From Ferdinandcohnia salidurans (GTDB lineage: Bacteria > Bacillota > Bacilli > Bacillales > Bacillaceae_L), in NCBI RefSeq assembly GCF_042680725.1, contig NZ_JBHUEK010000026.1, forward strand, positions 103,453-167,452: a DNA stretch of 64,000 bases, given 5' to 3'. Numbering within the stretch: the stretch's first letter is position 1; the number at the start of each line of letters is the position of its first letter. The translations under genes and the position numbers were made by a program. The notes beneath the pieces were generated by a model. That model did not search any database and had not been told where the DNA came from. It saw nothing but the letters and a program-made list of their open reading frames with translations. Below, in pieces: positions 15,270 to 23,566 of this stretch.

Positions 15270-17300
15270 ATGGGAAAAAACTTCATGAAGACTTTGTCCG
15301 AAGTAGGAAAAGTAAAAATCATCCTGTTAATTGGGTTGGTTTTTATTTTATTTATTGCTATTGGGCTCAACATGTATATCAATTCTCGGGATGTTAGTGC
15401 TTTGAACAATCCATTGCCGGAACCAACTATTATCTATGATAAAAATGGAGAAATCGCCAGTAAGGTACCTGGACCTAAAATCGAAGGTGTAAGCTATGAA
15501 AAAATTCCGCCACATGTTATCAATGCCTTAGTTGCCATTGAAGACCGCCGATTTTACAAACATCCAGGGGTGGATTATATCGGTATTTTTCGTGCGCTTT
15601 TCCGAAATTTAAAAGCGGGTGACATTGTCGAGGGCGGAAGTACGATTACCCAGCAATTAACAAAGAACGTCTTTTTAACTCATGAGCAAACCCTGAAACG
15701 AAAAATTGATGAATTCTTCCTTGCTCAAAAAATAGAGCGTACATTTTCAAAGGAAAAAATTATTGAAATGTATCTGAATCAAATCTATTTTGGTGAAGGG
15801 GCATGGGGCATAAAAAATGCTTCAAGAACCTATTTTGGTAAAGAGGTTAATGAACTAACAGTTAGTGAAGGAGCCATTCTTGCCGGAATTATTAAAGCAC
15901 CTTCTACGATGAACCCATTAATTAACGAGGAAAAATCGCTTAGCCGCAGAGATCTTGTATTAGCAGCGATGGAGGAACAGGGATATTTAACTTCTAACCA
16001 AGTGAAGGAAGCTAAGGCCCAAGAAATCGTGTTCAAAGGGCGCCAACTTGATCCATATGAAGGAAAATACCCATATTACGTCGATTATATTATTGAAGAA
16101 GCAATTGAAAAATATGGACTCACCCAAAATGAGGTGATGTCTGGTGGCTTGGAAATTTATACAGAACTTGATCCTCACATGCAGGAATCTGTAGAAAATG
16201 TATACAAAAATGACAGCTTATTTCCTGCAAGTCCAGAAGACCAATTGCTACAAAGTGGTGCTATTTTAGTAGACCCAAAGACCGGTGGAATAAACGCCTT
16301 AGTTGGAGGTCGTGGGGAGCATGTATTTCGTGGTTTCAATCATGCGACACAATTAAAAAGGCAGCCGGGTTCAACAATCAAACCACTTTCTGTATACACG
16401 CCAGCATTGGAACGTGGCTACAGCATTTATGATGTCCTACCGGATAAACCAATGAGCTTTAATGGCTACCAGCCATCCAATGTTAGTGGAAGGTTTAAAG
16501 GCAGTGTCACTATATATGATGCAGTGAGGAATTCCGATAATGTCCCAGCAGTTTGGCTCTTAAATGAAATTGGACTTAAAAGCGGGATTGATGCTGTGAA
16601 TGAATTTGGTCTTCCGATAACAGAAAATGATCATAACTTGAGTCTTGCTCTCGGAGGTCTTGATAAGGGGGTTGCCCCTATTCACATGGCTGAAGCTTAT
16701 ACAACCTTCCCAAATGAAGGAAAAAAGACGAAGGCACATGCAATTTCAAAAATTATTGATACAAACGGTGAAATCATTGCCGAGTGGAGTGAAGAACCTG
16801 TACAAATTACAACTCCTGAGGTTGCAAAAAGAATGACATTCTTATTGAAGGGTGCTGTTGAAAACGGGTCGGGCCGAAATGCGAAAATAGAGGGAAGAGA
16901 AGTAGCTGGTAAGACTGGCTCAACTCAGGTAGCTATTGATGGTATCAATGGGGCAAAGGATATTTGGATGGTCGGATATACGCCTGAACTTGTCGGTGCA
17001 GTCTGGCTTGGATATGACAAGACAGATGAAAAACATTATTTAACGACTACTAGTTCAACGGCTGCGACAATTTTTAAAGAAATGATGCAACAGTCATTAA
17101 GTAATGTTCCACCTACTTCATTTAATCTCCCAACCTATCAGGCTCCTATTAAGAAAAAGGAGAATGACTGGAAAGCGGGAGATATGAAAAAAGAAAAAGG
17201 TAAAGATAAGGATAACTGGAAAGAGGAACAGAAAAAGAGGAAAGAAGAAGAGAAAAAGCGTAAAAAAGAAGAAAAAAAGAAAAATAAGCATGAAGACTAA
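15270..17300 (+). CDS. class A penicillin-binding protein (transglycosylase/transpeptidase)
   Basis: 676 residues: a short cytoplasmic start, one TM segment (about residues 16-38), then a GT51 glycosyltransferase domain (EDRRFYKHPG, EGGSTITQQLTKN) and a transpeptidase domain with STIK (serine nucleophile), SDN and KTGS motifs. Size and layout match the sporulation-linked PBP2c/PBP2d (PbpF/PbpG) group of B. subtilis. The tail after the transpeptidase domain has about 45 residues that are almost all Lys, Glu and Asp. I chose ATG 15270 because GGAGGG lies 10 nt upstream; an in-frame ATG at 15177 lacks a site. It is monocistronic. Confidence 0.92.
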   Translation: MGKNFMKTLSEVGKVKIILLIGLVFILFIAIGLNMYINSRDVSALNNPLPEPTIIYDKNGEIASKVPGPKIEGVSYEKIPPHVINALVAIEDRRFYKHPGVDYIGIFRALFRNLKAGDIVEGGSTITQQLTKNVFLTHEQTLKRKIDEFFLAQKIERTFSKEKIIEMYLNQIYFGEGAWGIKNASRTYFGKEVNELTVSEGAILAGIIKAPSTMNPLINEEKSLSRRDLVLAAMEEQGYLTSNQVKEAKAQEIVFKGRQLDPYEGKYPYYVDYIIEEAIEKYGLTQNEVMSGGLEIYTELDPHMQESVENVYKNDSLFPASPEDQLLQSGAILVDPKTGGINALVGGRGEHVFRGFNHATQLKRQPGSTIKPLSVYTPALERGYSIYDVLPDKPMSFNGYQPSNVSGRFKGSVTIYDAVRNSDNVPAVWLLNEIGLKSGIDAVNEFGLPITENDHNLSLALGGLDKGVAPIHMAEAYTTFPNEGKKTKAHAISKIIDTNGEIIAEWSEEPVQITTPEVAKRMTFLLKGAVENGSGRNAKIEGREVAGKTGSTQVAIDGINGAKDIWMVGYTPELVGAVWLGYDKTDEKHYLTTTSSTAATIFKEMMQQSLSNVPPTSFNLPTYQAPIKKKENDWKAGDMKKEKGKDKDNWKEEQKKRKEEEKKRKKEEKKKNKHED

Positions 17301-17337
17301 GAGAAAGTTCCCTTGTAAAGGGGGCTTTCTCTTTTTT
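17299..17337 (+). terminator. Rho-independent terminator of the PBP gene
   Basis: GAGAAAG (17301-17307) pairs with CTTTCTC (17325-17331), with an inner CCCTT/AAGGG stem, followed by TTTTTT. Confidence 0.92.
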
Positions 17338-17503
17338 GTGTTAATAGATGCGCATAAGATTTACTTATGAGTTCTAATAAAGAAAAAGTCATTTATTCAT
17401 GAACGATTGTAGAGTATTGTAAGAATAGGAATAATTTGTATGTTTCTTAGCTGTGATTCTATTTTGATTTCCCTATTCAGAAAAAAAGAAAGAGTTGATA
17501 AGC

Positions 17504-18004
17504 ATGAAAAAAGGGTTACTATTTGGATTTGCTTATTGTTTATTTATCCTATTAGCAGTTGGAATTGGATTCTATTATGCCAATTTTGATGTGCCAAATA
17601 AAAATGCAATCATCGATTCTGAAAAAAAGGAAGTCACACAAAGTTTTGAAGATGCCCTCAAGGCGGACAAGGAAAGAGTAGAAAAGGATAAGGCGGACGA
17701 ATCAAAAAATAGATGGAATCCATCACCAACTTTTGTATTAGTAGCCATCTCGATTGGAGCAATTGCTGATATTGTGATTGTTATCCTTTGGGCACGTCAC
17801 GAAAATAAAAAAAGATTAATCGAGGAGAAAAACAGTCACCTACAGAAAAAACGGATCACCGACAATTCGATCTTCTGGTGGATCATAGGGCTGGGGATTG
17901 TCCAAAAAAAGAATGAGAAATTAGTTATAGACTGGAGATATGTGGTTGCATATATTGTGCTTGGATTTTTACTTAAAGCATGGGTTTCAAAAGAATTGAT
18001 CTAA
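17504..18004 (+). CDS. membrane protein of unknown function
   Basis: A 166-residue protein with an N-terminal TM helix, an extracytoplasmic charged coil rich in Lys, Asp and Glu (about residues 35-70), a second TM helix (about 78-97), a basic linker, and C-terminal hydrophobic segments. I do not recognise the family. The ATG is weakly served by AAAGAG; an in-frame TTG three codons upstream is an alternative. It precedes the sigma-W-driven yuaF-floT operon but is separated by that promoter. Confidence 0.65.
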   Translation: MKKGLLFGFAYCLFILLAVGIGFYYANFDVPNKNAIIDSEKKEVTQSFEDALKADKERVEKDKADESKNRWNPSPTFVLVAISIGAIADIVIVILWARHENKKRLIEEKNSHLQKKRITDNSIFWWIIGLGIVQKKNEKLVIDWRYVVAYIVLGFLLKAWVSKELI

Positions 18005-18058
18005 CTACAGGGTGTCGACATACATTTACAAAGAATCTAAAACTTTTTTGTGAAAAAA

Positions 18059-18085
18059 TGAAACCTTTTTCAAGTATTTTCCGTA
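18059..18085 (+). promoter_or_regulatory. sigma-W promoter of yuaF-floT
   Basis: TGAAAC (18059-18064), a 17-bp spacer and CGTA (18082-18085) match the extracytoplasmic sigma-W consensus. B. subtilis yuaF-floT is a known sigma-W operon induced by cell-envelope stress, so both sequence and position agree. Confidence 0.88.
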
Positions 18086-18139
18086 AATGAGAATGTAAAG
18101 AAAATTTCAAAACTATTACTTGGATTTGGAGGTGAAGCT

Positions 18140-18685
18140 ATGGAATTATTCGGATATGACATTGAAACGATCTATTTGATTGGCTTAGTCATTAGTGGAA
18201 TTGGTACCCTTCTTTTTATCCTATTTGGCGATTTTTTAGAGGGAATCTTTCCAGATAGTTTTTTAAGCCCAACACTTATTTTCTCATTTCTCACCTTTTT
18301 AAGCGCATCTGGATACATTTTTGAAAAAATGCTTTCCTTTCATAGTTTATTAATTTTTGTTATTTCACTCGTATTAGCACTTATTTTAGTCACACTATTA
18401 AATGTTTTTGTATTAATCCCGTTGTCTTCTGCTGAGGAATCGATGGTATACAGGGAAGAGGAGTTAAAGGGTAGGATTGGTAAAGTCATAACTTCAATCC
18501 CGATTGATGGCTTCGGCGAGGTTGTCATTGAAGGAATCGGTGGAACAATCGCTAAATCTGCAAAGAGCTTTAATAATGAACCAATTCCATATGATGAAAA
18601 GGTTCTTATTATAGATGTAAAGGAAGGCGTTGCCTACGTCTTACCTTACCAAAATATGATGATTAAAGGGGGAAATCAACAATGA
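18140..18685 (+). CDS. yuaF: NfeD-like membrane protein YuaF, flotillin partner
   Basis: A 181-residue protein: three to four N-terminal TM helices (residues 10-105), then a C-terminal OB-fold domain (LKGRIGKVITSIPIDGFGEVVIEGIGG...VLIIDVKEGVAYVLPY) typical of NfeD proteins. YuaF is encoded with FloT in Bacilli and influences membrane fluidity and flotillin assemblies. GGAGGTGAAGCT precedes ATG. The stop overlaps the floT start (ATGA). Confidence 0.92.
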   Translation: MELFGYDIETIYLIGLVISGIGTLLFILFGDFLEGIFPDSFLSPTLIFSFLTFLSASGYIFEKMLSFHSLLIFVISLVLALILVTLLNVFVLIPLSSAEESMVYREEELKGRIGKVITSIPIDGFGEVVIEGIGGTIAKSAKSFNNEPIPYDEKVLIIDVKEGVAYVLPYQNMMIKGGNQQ

Positions 18686-20217
18686 CAACAGGAATATGGA
18701 TTGTAATTGGGGTAGTCGCATTTTTGCTTCTTGCACTTATTGGGGTATTTGTTACAAAGTACAGAACGGCTGGTCCTGATGAAGCACTAATTGTAACAGG
18801 TAGTTATTTAGGAGGAAAGAATGTTCATGTGGATGAAGCCGGTAACCGAATAAAAATTGTCCGTGGTGGCGGTACTTTTGTACTTCCAGTCTTCCAGCAG
18901 GCTGAACCACTAAGTCTCTTATCTAGTAAACTAGATGTCCAAACACCTGAAGTATACACAGAGCAAGGTGTACCGGTAATGGCCGATGGAACAGCAATTA
19001 TTAAAATCGGTGGTTCCATTTCTGAAATAGCAACAGCAGCAGAACAATTTTTAGGAAAACGAAAAGAAGATAGAGAAAATGAAGCGAGAGAAGTGTTAGA
19101 AGGTCATCTTCGTTCAATCCTAGGTTCAATGACCGTTGAAGAAATCTATAAAAATCGTGAAAAATTTTCACAAGAAGTACAACGTGTTGCATCACAGGAT
19201 TTAGCAAAAATGGGTCTTATCATTGTATCGTTTACAATCAAGGATGTTCGTGATAAGAACGGTTACCTCGATTCACTAGGTAAGCCAAGAATTGCTCAGG
19301 TAAAACGTGATGCGGATATTGCAACTGCAGAAGCTGATAAGGAAACCCGTATTAAACGGGCGGAAGCAGACAAAGAAGCAAAAAAATCTGAGCTAGAGCG
19401 CGCAACAGAAGTAGCAGAGGCCGAAAAAATCAACCAATTAAAAATGGCTGAGTACCGTAGAGAGCAGGATATTGCAAAAGCACGTGCTGACCAAGCATAC
19501 CACCTAGAAGAAGCGAGAGCGAAACAAGAGGTAACTGAACAGCAAATGCAAATCCAAATCATTGAAAGACAGAAGCAAATTGAACTCGAAGAAAAAGAAA
19601 TCTTACGTCGTGAAAAGCAATACGATTCAGAGGTTAAGAAGAAAGCAGATGCTGACCGTTACTCAGTTGTTCAAGCGGCAGAAGCTGAAAAAGCGAAGCA
19701 GTTAGCAGAAGCAGATGCAAATAAATATCGAATTGAAGCAATGGCAAAAGCGGAAGCAGAAAAAATCCGTATTGATGGTCTTGCAAAAGCAGAAGCACAG
19801 CGTGCACAAGGGGAATCTGAAGCAGATATTATCCGTTTGAAAGGTCTTGCAGAAGCGGAAGCAAAACAAAAAATTGCAGAAGCATTCGAGCAATATGGGA
19901 AAGCGGCTATCCTCGATATGGTTATTAAAATGCTTCCTCAATATGCGAAAGAAGTGGCAGCACCATTATCAAATATCGACAAAATTACAGTTGTGGATAC
20001 TGGTAGTAATGGGGAAAATAGCGGAGCCAATAAGGTAACAGGTTATGCTACTAACTTGATGTCAACTCTTCAAGAGTCGTTAAAAGCATCATCAGGTATT
20101 GATGTAAAAGAAATTATCGAAAACCTATCAGGTAAAGGTAATGTAAAAAACAGCATCGACCAGTTAACGGATGAATTAGTCCAAACGAGAAAAGCAGAGA
20201 CAACAGAAAAAGAATAA
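18682..20217 (+). CDS. floT: flotillin-like protein FloT
   Basis: 511 residues, the expected length. An N-terminal membrane-inserted hydrophobic segment (residues 5-27) is followed by an SPFH/PHB domain (about 30-210) and a long coiled coil rich in the EA(D/E)K and AEAEK repeats of flotillins (about 210-400), ending with a helical tail (AILDMVIKMLPQYAKEVAAPLSNIDKI). It scaffolds functional membrane microdomains. It is translationally coupled to yuaF and would be expressed under envelope stress from the sigma-W promoter. Confidence 0.96.
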   Translation: MTTGIWIVIGVVAFLLLALIGVFVTKYRTAGPDEALIVTGSYLGGKNVHVDEAGNRIKIVRGGGTFVLPVFQQAEPLSLLSSKLDVQTPEVYTEQGVPVMADGTAIIKIGGSISEIATAAEQFLGKRKEDRENEAREVLEGHLRSILGSMTVEEIYKNREKFSQEVQRVASQDLAKMGLIIVSFTIKDVRDKNGYLDSLGKPRIAQVKRDADIATAEADKETRIKRAEADKEAKKSELERATEVAEAEKINQLKMAEYRREQDIAKARADQAYHLEEARAKQEVTEQQMQIQIIERQKQIELEEKEILRREKQYDSEVKKKADADRYSVVQAAEAEKAKQLAEADANKYRIEAMAKAEAEKIRIDGLAKAEAQRAQGESEADIIRLKGLAEAEAKQKIAEAFEQYGKAAILDMVIKMLPQYAKEVAAPLSNIDKITVVDTGSNGENSGANKVTGYATNLMSTLQESLKASSGIDVKEIIENLSGKGNVKNSIDQLTDELVQTRKAETTEKE

Positions 20218-20224
20218 TATGAAC

Positions 20225-20262
20225 TGAAAAGCAGCCTACTTAAAAGAGCTGCTTTTCTTTTT
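20225..20262 (+). terminator. Terminator of yuaF-floT
   Basis: GAAAAGCAGC (20226-20235) pairs with GCTGCTTTTC (20248-20257) and is followed by a T-rich tract. Confidence 0.9.
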
Positions 20263-20317
20263 GGTGATTTTTTTGCAGAGTGCTATTGCGTCTAGGATAG
20301 TGGAAAACAGCAGGACT

Positions 20318-20800
20318 GAGTCCGAATAAGGGTGTGATTCTGACAAGTACAGAGGAAATCTTCGGGCTTGAGTCTGAATGAGGGTGTGATTCTGACAAGG
20401 CTAGAGGAAATCTCCGAGCTTGAGTCTGAATGAGGGTGTGATTGAGACAAGGTCAGAGGAAATCTTCGGGCTTGAGTCCGAATGAGGATGTGATTGTGAC
20501 AATGCCGGAGGATATCTCCGAGGTCGAGTCCGAATGAGGGTGTGATTCTGACAAAGCCAAAGGAGAAACGCCGAGGTCGAGTCCGAATGAGGGTGTGATT
20601 CCGACAAGTCCAAAGTAGAAACTCCAAGCATGAGTCCGAATAAGGGTGTGATTCAGACAAGTACAGAGGAAATCTCCAAGCTCGAGTCCGAAAGAGGGTG
20701 TGATTCTGACAAGGCCAAAGGAAATCCACAAGTTTAAGTCCGAATGATAGCATGATTCTGACAAGAACAGTGGAAAACTCCATTATTGAGTCAAAATGAG
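20318..20800. repeat. 52/53-bp tandem repeat array, about nine copies
   Basis: The unit begins GAGTCCGAATGAGGGTGTGA and continues with TTCTGACAAG and a variable GGAAATCTCCGAGCT-like end. Copies start at 20318, 20370, 20422, 20474, 20526, 20579, 20632, 20684 and 20736, with a decayed one at 20788: seven intervals of 52 and two of 53 bp. Units are contiguous with no unique spacers, so this is not CRISPR. It fills the gap between the floT terminator and the sigY promoter. No protein is likely, since the period is not a multiple of three. Confidence 0.95.
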
Positions 20801-20871
20801 TGAATGTAATATTCGATAGGATGGGTTAAACTGTAGAAAATGAACATATTAAAACTTTTTAAAACTGAAAG

Positions 20872-20897
20872 TGAACTTTTTTATGACTTCGTACGTA
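20872..20897 (+). promoter_or_regulatory. ECF-type promoter of the sigY operon
   Basis: TGAACT (20872-20877), a 16-bp spacer and CGTA (20894-20897) have the shape of an ECF sigma promoter. SigY of B. subtilis transcribes its own operon from a TGAAC-type promoter, so autoregulation is likely. Confidence 0.75.
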
Positions 20898-20949
20898 CTA
20901 TTAGCGAAATATAAAAATAACCAAATCTTCTCGGGGGAGAATTCAATGC

Positions 20950-21513
20950 ATGGATGAAAAGGAACTAATTCGCAGTGCAAAGCGTGGTGACTCACTCGCG
21001 TTTGCAATGCTTTTTAAAGAGCATTATCCTTTTTTAGTTAAGTATTTAATAAAAGTTACAATGAAACCTGATATTGCTGAAGACATCGCACAAGAGGCAA
21101 TGATGAAAAGTATGGAAAAAATCAAAATGTATAACGGTAAAGCAAAATTCTCCTCATGGCTAATAACAATTGCGACGAACTTATACATAGACGATATCCG
21201 TAAAAAGAAACGCGAACAAAATTATCAGCAACAGGAGCAAGCATTACGCAAAATGAAGTGGCAATTCGAGAACCAATCTGAGGATTGGAATGATGTTCTT
21301 AATGCACTAGGAAGGCTTTCTGATGAAATTCGGATTCCAATTGTTCTCAAACATTATTATGGGTATTCGTATGAAGAAATCGCTGATATGCTTCATATCG
21401 CCATTGGTACTGTTAAATCAAGAATACATAATGGAATCCATACAGTAAGAAAGGAGCTGAAACCTCATGAAGAAAAACAAGCTAGTCCTACTAAACAACA
21501 AACAACAACATGA
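20950..21513 (+). CDS. sigY: ECF RNA polymerase sigma factor SigY
   Basis: 187 residues. Region 2: DIAEDIAQEAMMKSMEKIKMYNGKAKFSSWLITIATNLYIDDIRKK as read in three adjacent motifs (EDIAQEAM, KFSSWLITIATN, YIDDIRKKKR). Region 4: YGYSYEEIADMLHIAIGTVKSRIHNG. The following genes correspond to yxlC, yxlD and yxlE, the SigY regulon leaders in B. subtilis. Of three nearby ATGs, 20950 gives an open frame with GGGGGAG 10 nt upstream. It overlaps yxlC by 47 nt. Confidence 0.9.
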   Translation: MDEKELIRSAKRGDSLAFAMLFKEHYPFLVKYLIKVTMKPDIAEDIAQEAMMKSMEKIKMYNGKAKFSSWLITIATNLYIDDIRKKKREQNYQQQEQALRKMKWQFENQSEDWNDVLNALGRLSDEIRIPIVLKHYYGYSYEEIADMLHIAIGTVKSRIHNGIHTVRKELKPHEEKQASPTKQQTTT

Positions 21514-21826
21514 AGAGGATAAAGAAACGATTCAAGATATAAATGAAGCTCTTACTAAAATAGATCATCATTACTCGGTTTTCACTCCGGACCTACAAGT
21601 ATTTGAACAAATGGTTGCAATTGAACAACAAAAACAAAAGAAGAAATTTAGAAGAGATTTAACCGCATTTATATTGGTTGCTCTATTCTTGATGACATGT
21701 CTAATATCCGCATTCTTCCAGCTACCGCTAGTATTTATCATCATTCAAGGCATTGCAACTATTAGCTTGCCAGTATATAGCTTCTTTCGTTATCGAAAAC
21801 GGGTGATTGTCCATGAATACGAATAA
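21467..21826 (+). CDS. yxlC: YxlC-family anti-SigY membrane protein
   Basis: A 119-residue protein: a soluble helical N-terminus (about residues 1-60) and two TM segments (about 66-85 and 88-106), ending in a basic tail. In B. subtilis YxlC acts as negative regulator of SigY together with YxlD. AAGGAG lies 9-10 nt before ATG, inside the sigY coding region, so the two are translationally coupled; stoichiometric production of sigma and anti-sigma factors is expected. Confidence 0.82.
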   Translation: MKKNKLVLLNNKQQHEEDKETIQDINEALTKIDHHYSVFTPDLQVFEQMVAIEQQKQKKKFRRDLTAFILVALFLMTCLISAFFQLPLVFIIIQGIATISLPVYSFFRYRKRVIVHEYE

Positions 21827-22016
21827 TACCCTGCTTTTATTAGTAGTTGTGATTATCGTACTTATTCAAGGTTTGTGGCTATTTTTAGATGCAAGAAAGC
21901 GGGGACATAATTATTGGTTTTGGGGAATATGGGGATTAATTCAAACACCGATGCCCCTTGTTTGTTATTTCATTTTTGCTAGAAAAATTTATCGACGTAA
22001 AGCAGGTAGGGAATGA
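21813..22016 (+). CDS. yxlD: YxlD-like small membrane protein
   Basis: A 67-residue protein with a PLDc_N-like pattern: TM1, LFLDARKRGHNYWFWGIWGLIQTPMPLVCYFIF as two adjacent motifs (LDARKRGHNYWFWG; TPMPLVCYFIFARK), and a basic C-terminus. It corresponds to YxlD, needed with YxlC to hold SigY inactive. GGGTGA lies 6 nt before ATG 21813; an in-frame TTG two codons earlier is less likely. It overlaps both neighbours. Confidence 0.8.
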   Translation: MNTNNTLLLLVVVIIVLIQGLWLFLDARKRGHNYWFWGIWGLIQTPMPLVCYFIFARKIYRRKAGRE

Positions 22017-22222
22017 TGAGGGATATTGCAAAATATATTGTATTAATGATAGCCATTGTAGGACAAATCGTAGGAATTGTATTTTTGTTCATTGATATTT
22101 CAAAGGCACTGACATTCTATGCCTTTTACATGGTTGCCATTATTCTATTATTCGCCCTATTAGTATGGGAACGAAAACGAGAGAAAGAGGAGGATGACGA
22201 AAATGATTATCGTGACTACTGA
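22013..22222 (+). CDS. yxlE: YxlE-like small membrane protein
   Basis: A 69-residue protein with two TM segments (about residues 7-30 and 35-52) and a highly charged tail (ERKREKEEDDENDY). Its position after yxlD identifies it as YxlE, also reported to act negatively on SigY. The first or second of two adjacent ATGs could be used. It overlaps yxlD and the next gene, so the whole set is one polycistronic unit. Confidence 0.75.
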   Translation: MMRDIAKYIVLMIAIVGQIVGIVFLFIDISKALTFYAFYMVAIILLFALLVWERKREKEEDDENDYRDY

Positions 22223-22517
22223 TTTTGTACCTGGCAAAGAAGTAAAAGAACTAAAAGGATTTGTAAGAGGGGGGACAGTTCAGTCAAAGCACATTGGAAA
22301 AGACATTATGGCTGGATTAAAGACAATTGTTGGAGGAGAAATCTCCGATTATACTGAAATGCTGGAAGAAGCCCGCCAAAAAGCAATTGGTCGAATGGTG
22401 GAAGATGCAAACGCAAAAGGAGCAAATGCAGTAATCGGGATGCGATTGCAAACCTCAGCTGTTATGCAAAATGCATCTGAAATTATTGCATATGGAACAG
22501 CAGTTTATGTAGAGTAA
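22203..22517 (+). CDS. YbjQ/UPF0145 heavy-metal-binding-domain-like protein
   Basis: 104 residues. MIIVTTDFVPGKEVKELKGFVRGGTV, taken in pieces (VTTDFVPGK; GFVRGGTV), then ARQKAIGRMVEDANAKGANAVIGMR are the defining blocks of the YbjQ family, which forms pentameric beta-rich rings of unknown function. ATG 22203 is placed 9 nt after GAGGAGG; the upstream ATG 22194 overlaps that site. Its inclusion in the sigY operon replaces yxlF-yxlG of B. subtilis, and a stress-related role is a reasonable inference. Confidence 0.85.
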   Translation: MIIVTTDFVPGKEVKELKGFVRGGTVQSKHIGKDIMAGLKTIVGGEISDYTEMLEEARQKAIGRMVEDANAKGANAVIGMRLQTSAVMQNASEIIAYGTAVYVE

Positions 22518-22599
22518 CAAGTAAACCTTAAAAAAGCCTTGATAATTATTTCCAACATGTTATGATTGGAAATAAGAAAAATTGCATAAATAATTGTAA

Positions 22600-22748
22600 T
22601 TCCACTAGGGGTGCCTTTAAAAAAGGTAAATGTATGGATGGGTTTATACCTTTAAATCGTTTACTTTAAGGCTGAGATTGAGGATTGATTTTTCATAACC
22701 TTGAGACCCTTAGAACCTGATCTGGTTGATACCAGCGTAGGGAAGTGG
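22600..22748 (+). promoter_or_regulatory. TPP riboswitch (THI element)
   Basis: Conserved core elements are visible: CCACTAGGGGTGCC, GGCTGAGA, ACCCTTAGAACCTGATC, and GGTTGATACCAGCGTAGGG, closed by a P1 helix (CCACT with AGTGG). The P3 arm carries an extra extension of about 50 nt between the first two elements. It precedes tenA and the ykoEDC HMP/thiamine transporter genes, an expected TPP regulon. Confidence 0.95.
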
Positions 22749-22786
22749 GTAGACGGGTCTCTTTATTTTTTATATGTCTAAATCCA

Positions 22787-22824
22787 AACCACTTTCTTTA
22801 CGTTGTTAAAGAAGGTGGTTTTTT
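22787..22824 (+). terminator. riboswitch-controlled terminator
   Basis: AACCACTTTCTTTA pairs with TTAAAGAAGGTGGTT around CGTTG and is followed by a T run. The 5' arm CCACTTTC (22789-22796) can alternatively pair with GGAAGTGG (22741-22748) at the 3' edge of the aptamer. TPP binding should hold the latter in P1 and allow the terminator to form. Confidence 0.9.
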
Positions 22825-22860
22825 ATTTTGTAAATAACAGTAAAGCGAGGAGAAATGAAC

Positions 22861-23541
22861 ATGTTATTTTCAGAAGAAATACGTAAAGAGGCAAACCATA
22901 TTTGGGAGGCAAGTTTTGATCATCCATTTGTCAAAGGAATTGGAGACGGTACATTACCAATTAAATGTTTTCGCTACTATGTCATGCAGGATGCCTATTA
23001 CCTAACTCATTTTGCAAAAGTGCAGTCTTTAGGTGCAGCAAAGGCAGAGGACTTACATACGACAAACCGACTTGCTATTCATGCTCAAGGAACTTACGAG
23101 GCCGAACTAGCACTGCATAAAAGTTTTTCGGAGAGACTTGAGATTACGGAGGAAGAAAGAAAAACCTTTAAACCTGCACCGACAGCATATGCATATACAT
23201 CACACTTGTATAGAGCCGCTTATTCTGGCCATTTGGGTGATATAATTGCTGCTTTATTACCTTGCTATTGGCTATATTATGAAATTGGTGAAAGACTTAA
23301 AGATTGCAAACCAGAAGAGCCGATTTACCAGGAGTGGATTGCGGCGTATGGTGGGGACTGGTTTAAAGAACTAGTAGAAGAACAGATTGATAGAGTAAAT
23401 AAATTAGCAGAAAAAGCGACGCAAGAAGATCGAGACCGTATGAAAGAACATTTTATGATTAGCAGTCAATATGAGTACTCCTTTTGGGAAATGGCGTACC
23501 AATTAGAAAACTGGCCTATTCTAGCAAAAATGTCTGTATGA
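22861..23541 (+). CDS. tenA: aminopyrimidine aminohydrolase / thiaminase II
   Basis: About 226 residues. TenA hallmarks: the catalytic cysteine in LLPCYWLYYEIG and the late glutamate in SQYEYSFWEM, together with FRYYVMQDAYYL. TenA converts 4-amino-5-aminomethyl-2-methylpyrimidine, a thiamine breakdown product, to HMP. ATG 22861 is preferred: GAGGAG is 8 nt upstream, whereas the in-frame ATG at 22855 is only 2 nt from it. It is the first gene after the TPP riboswitch and is cotranscribed with ykoEDC, coupling salvage to uptake. Confidence 0.95.
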   Translation: MLFSEEIRKEANHIWEASFDHPFVKGIGDGTLPIKCFRYYVMQDAYYLTHFAKVQSLGAAKAEDLHTTNRLAIHAQGTYEAELALHKSFSERLEITEEERKTFKPAPTAYAYTSHLYRAAYSGHLGDIIAALLPCYWLYYEIGERLKDCKPEEPIYQEWIAAYGGDWFKELVEEQIDRVNKLAEKATQEDRDRMKEHFMISSQYEYSFWEMAYQLENWPILAKMSV

Positions 23542-23566
23542 ACAAAAGAGAAAAGGAGAGGTATAA

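Noticed and set aside
20292..20783. Minus-strand open frame of 163 codons across the tandem array
   Set aside because: It arises because the 52-bp unit lacks stops in several frames; the period is not a multiple of three, so the peptide repeats do not stay in register, and no proper start site is seen.
20318..20800. Possible CRISPR array
   Set aside because: Repeat units are contiguous with internal point differences and no unique spacers, and no cas genes are nearby. The same applies to 62720-63000.
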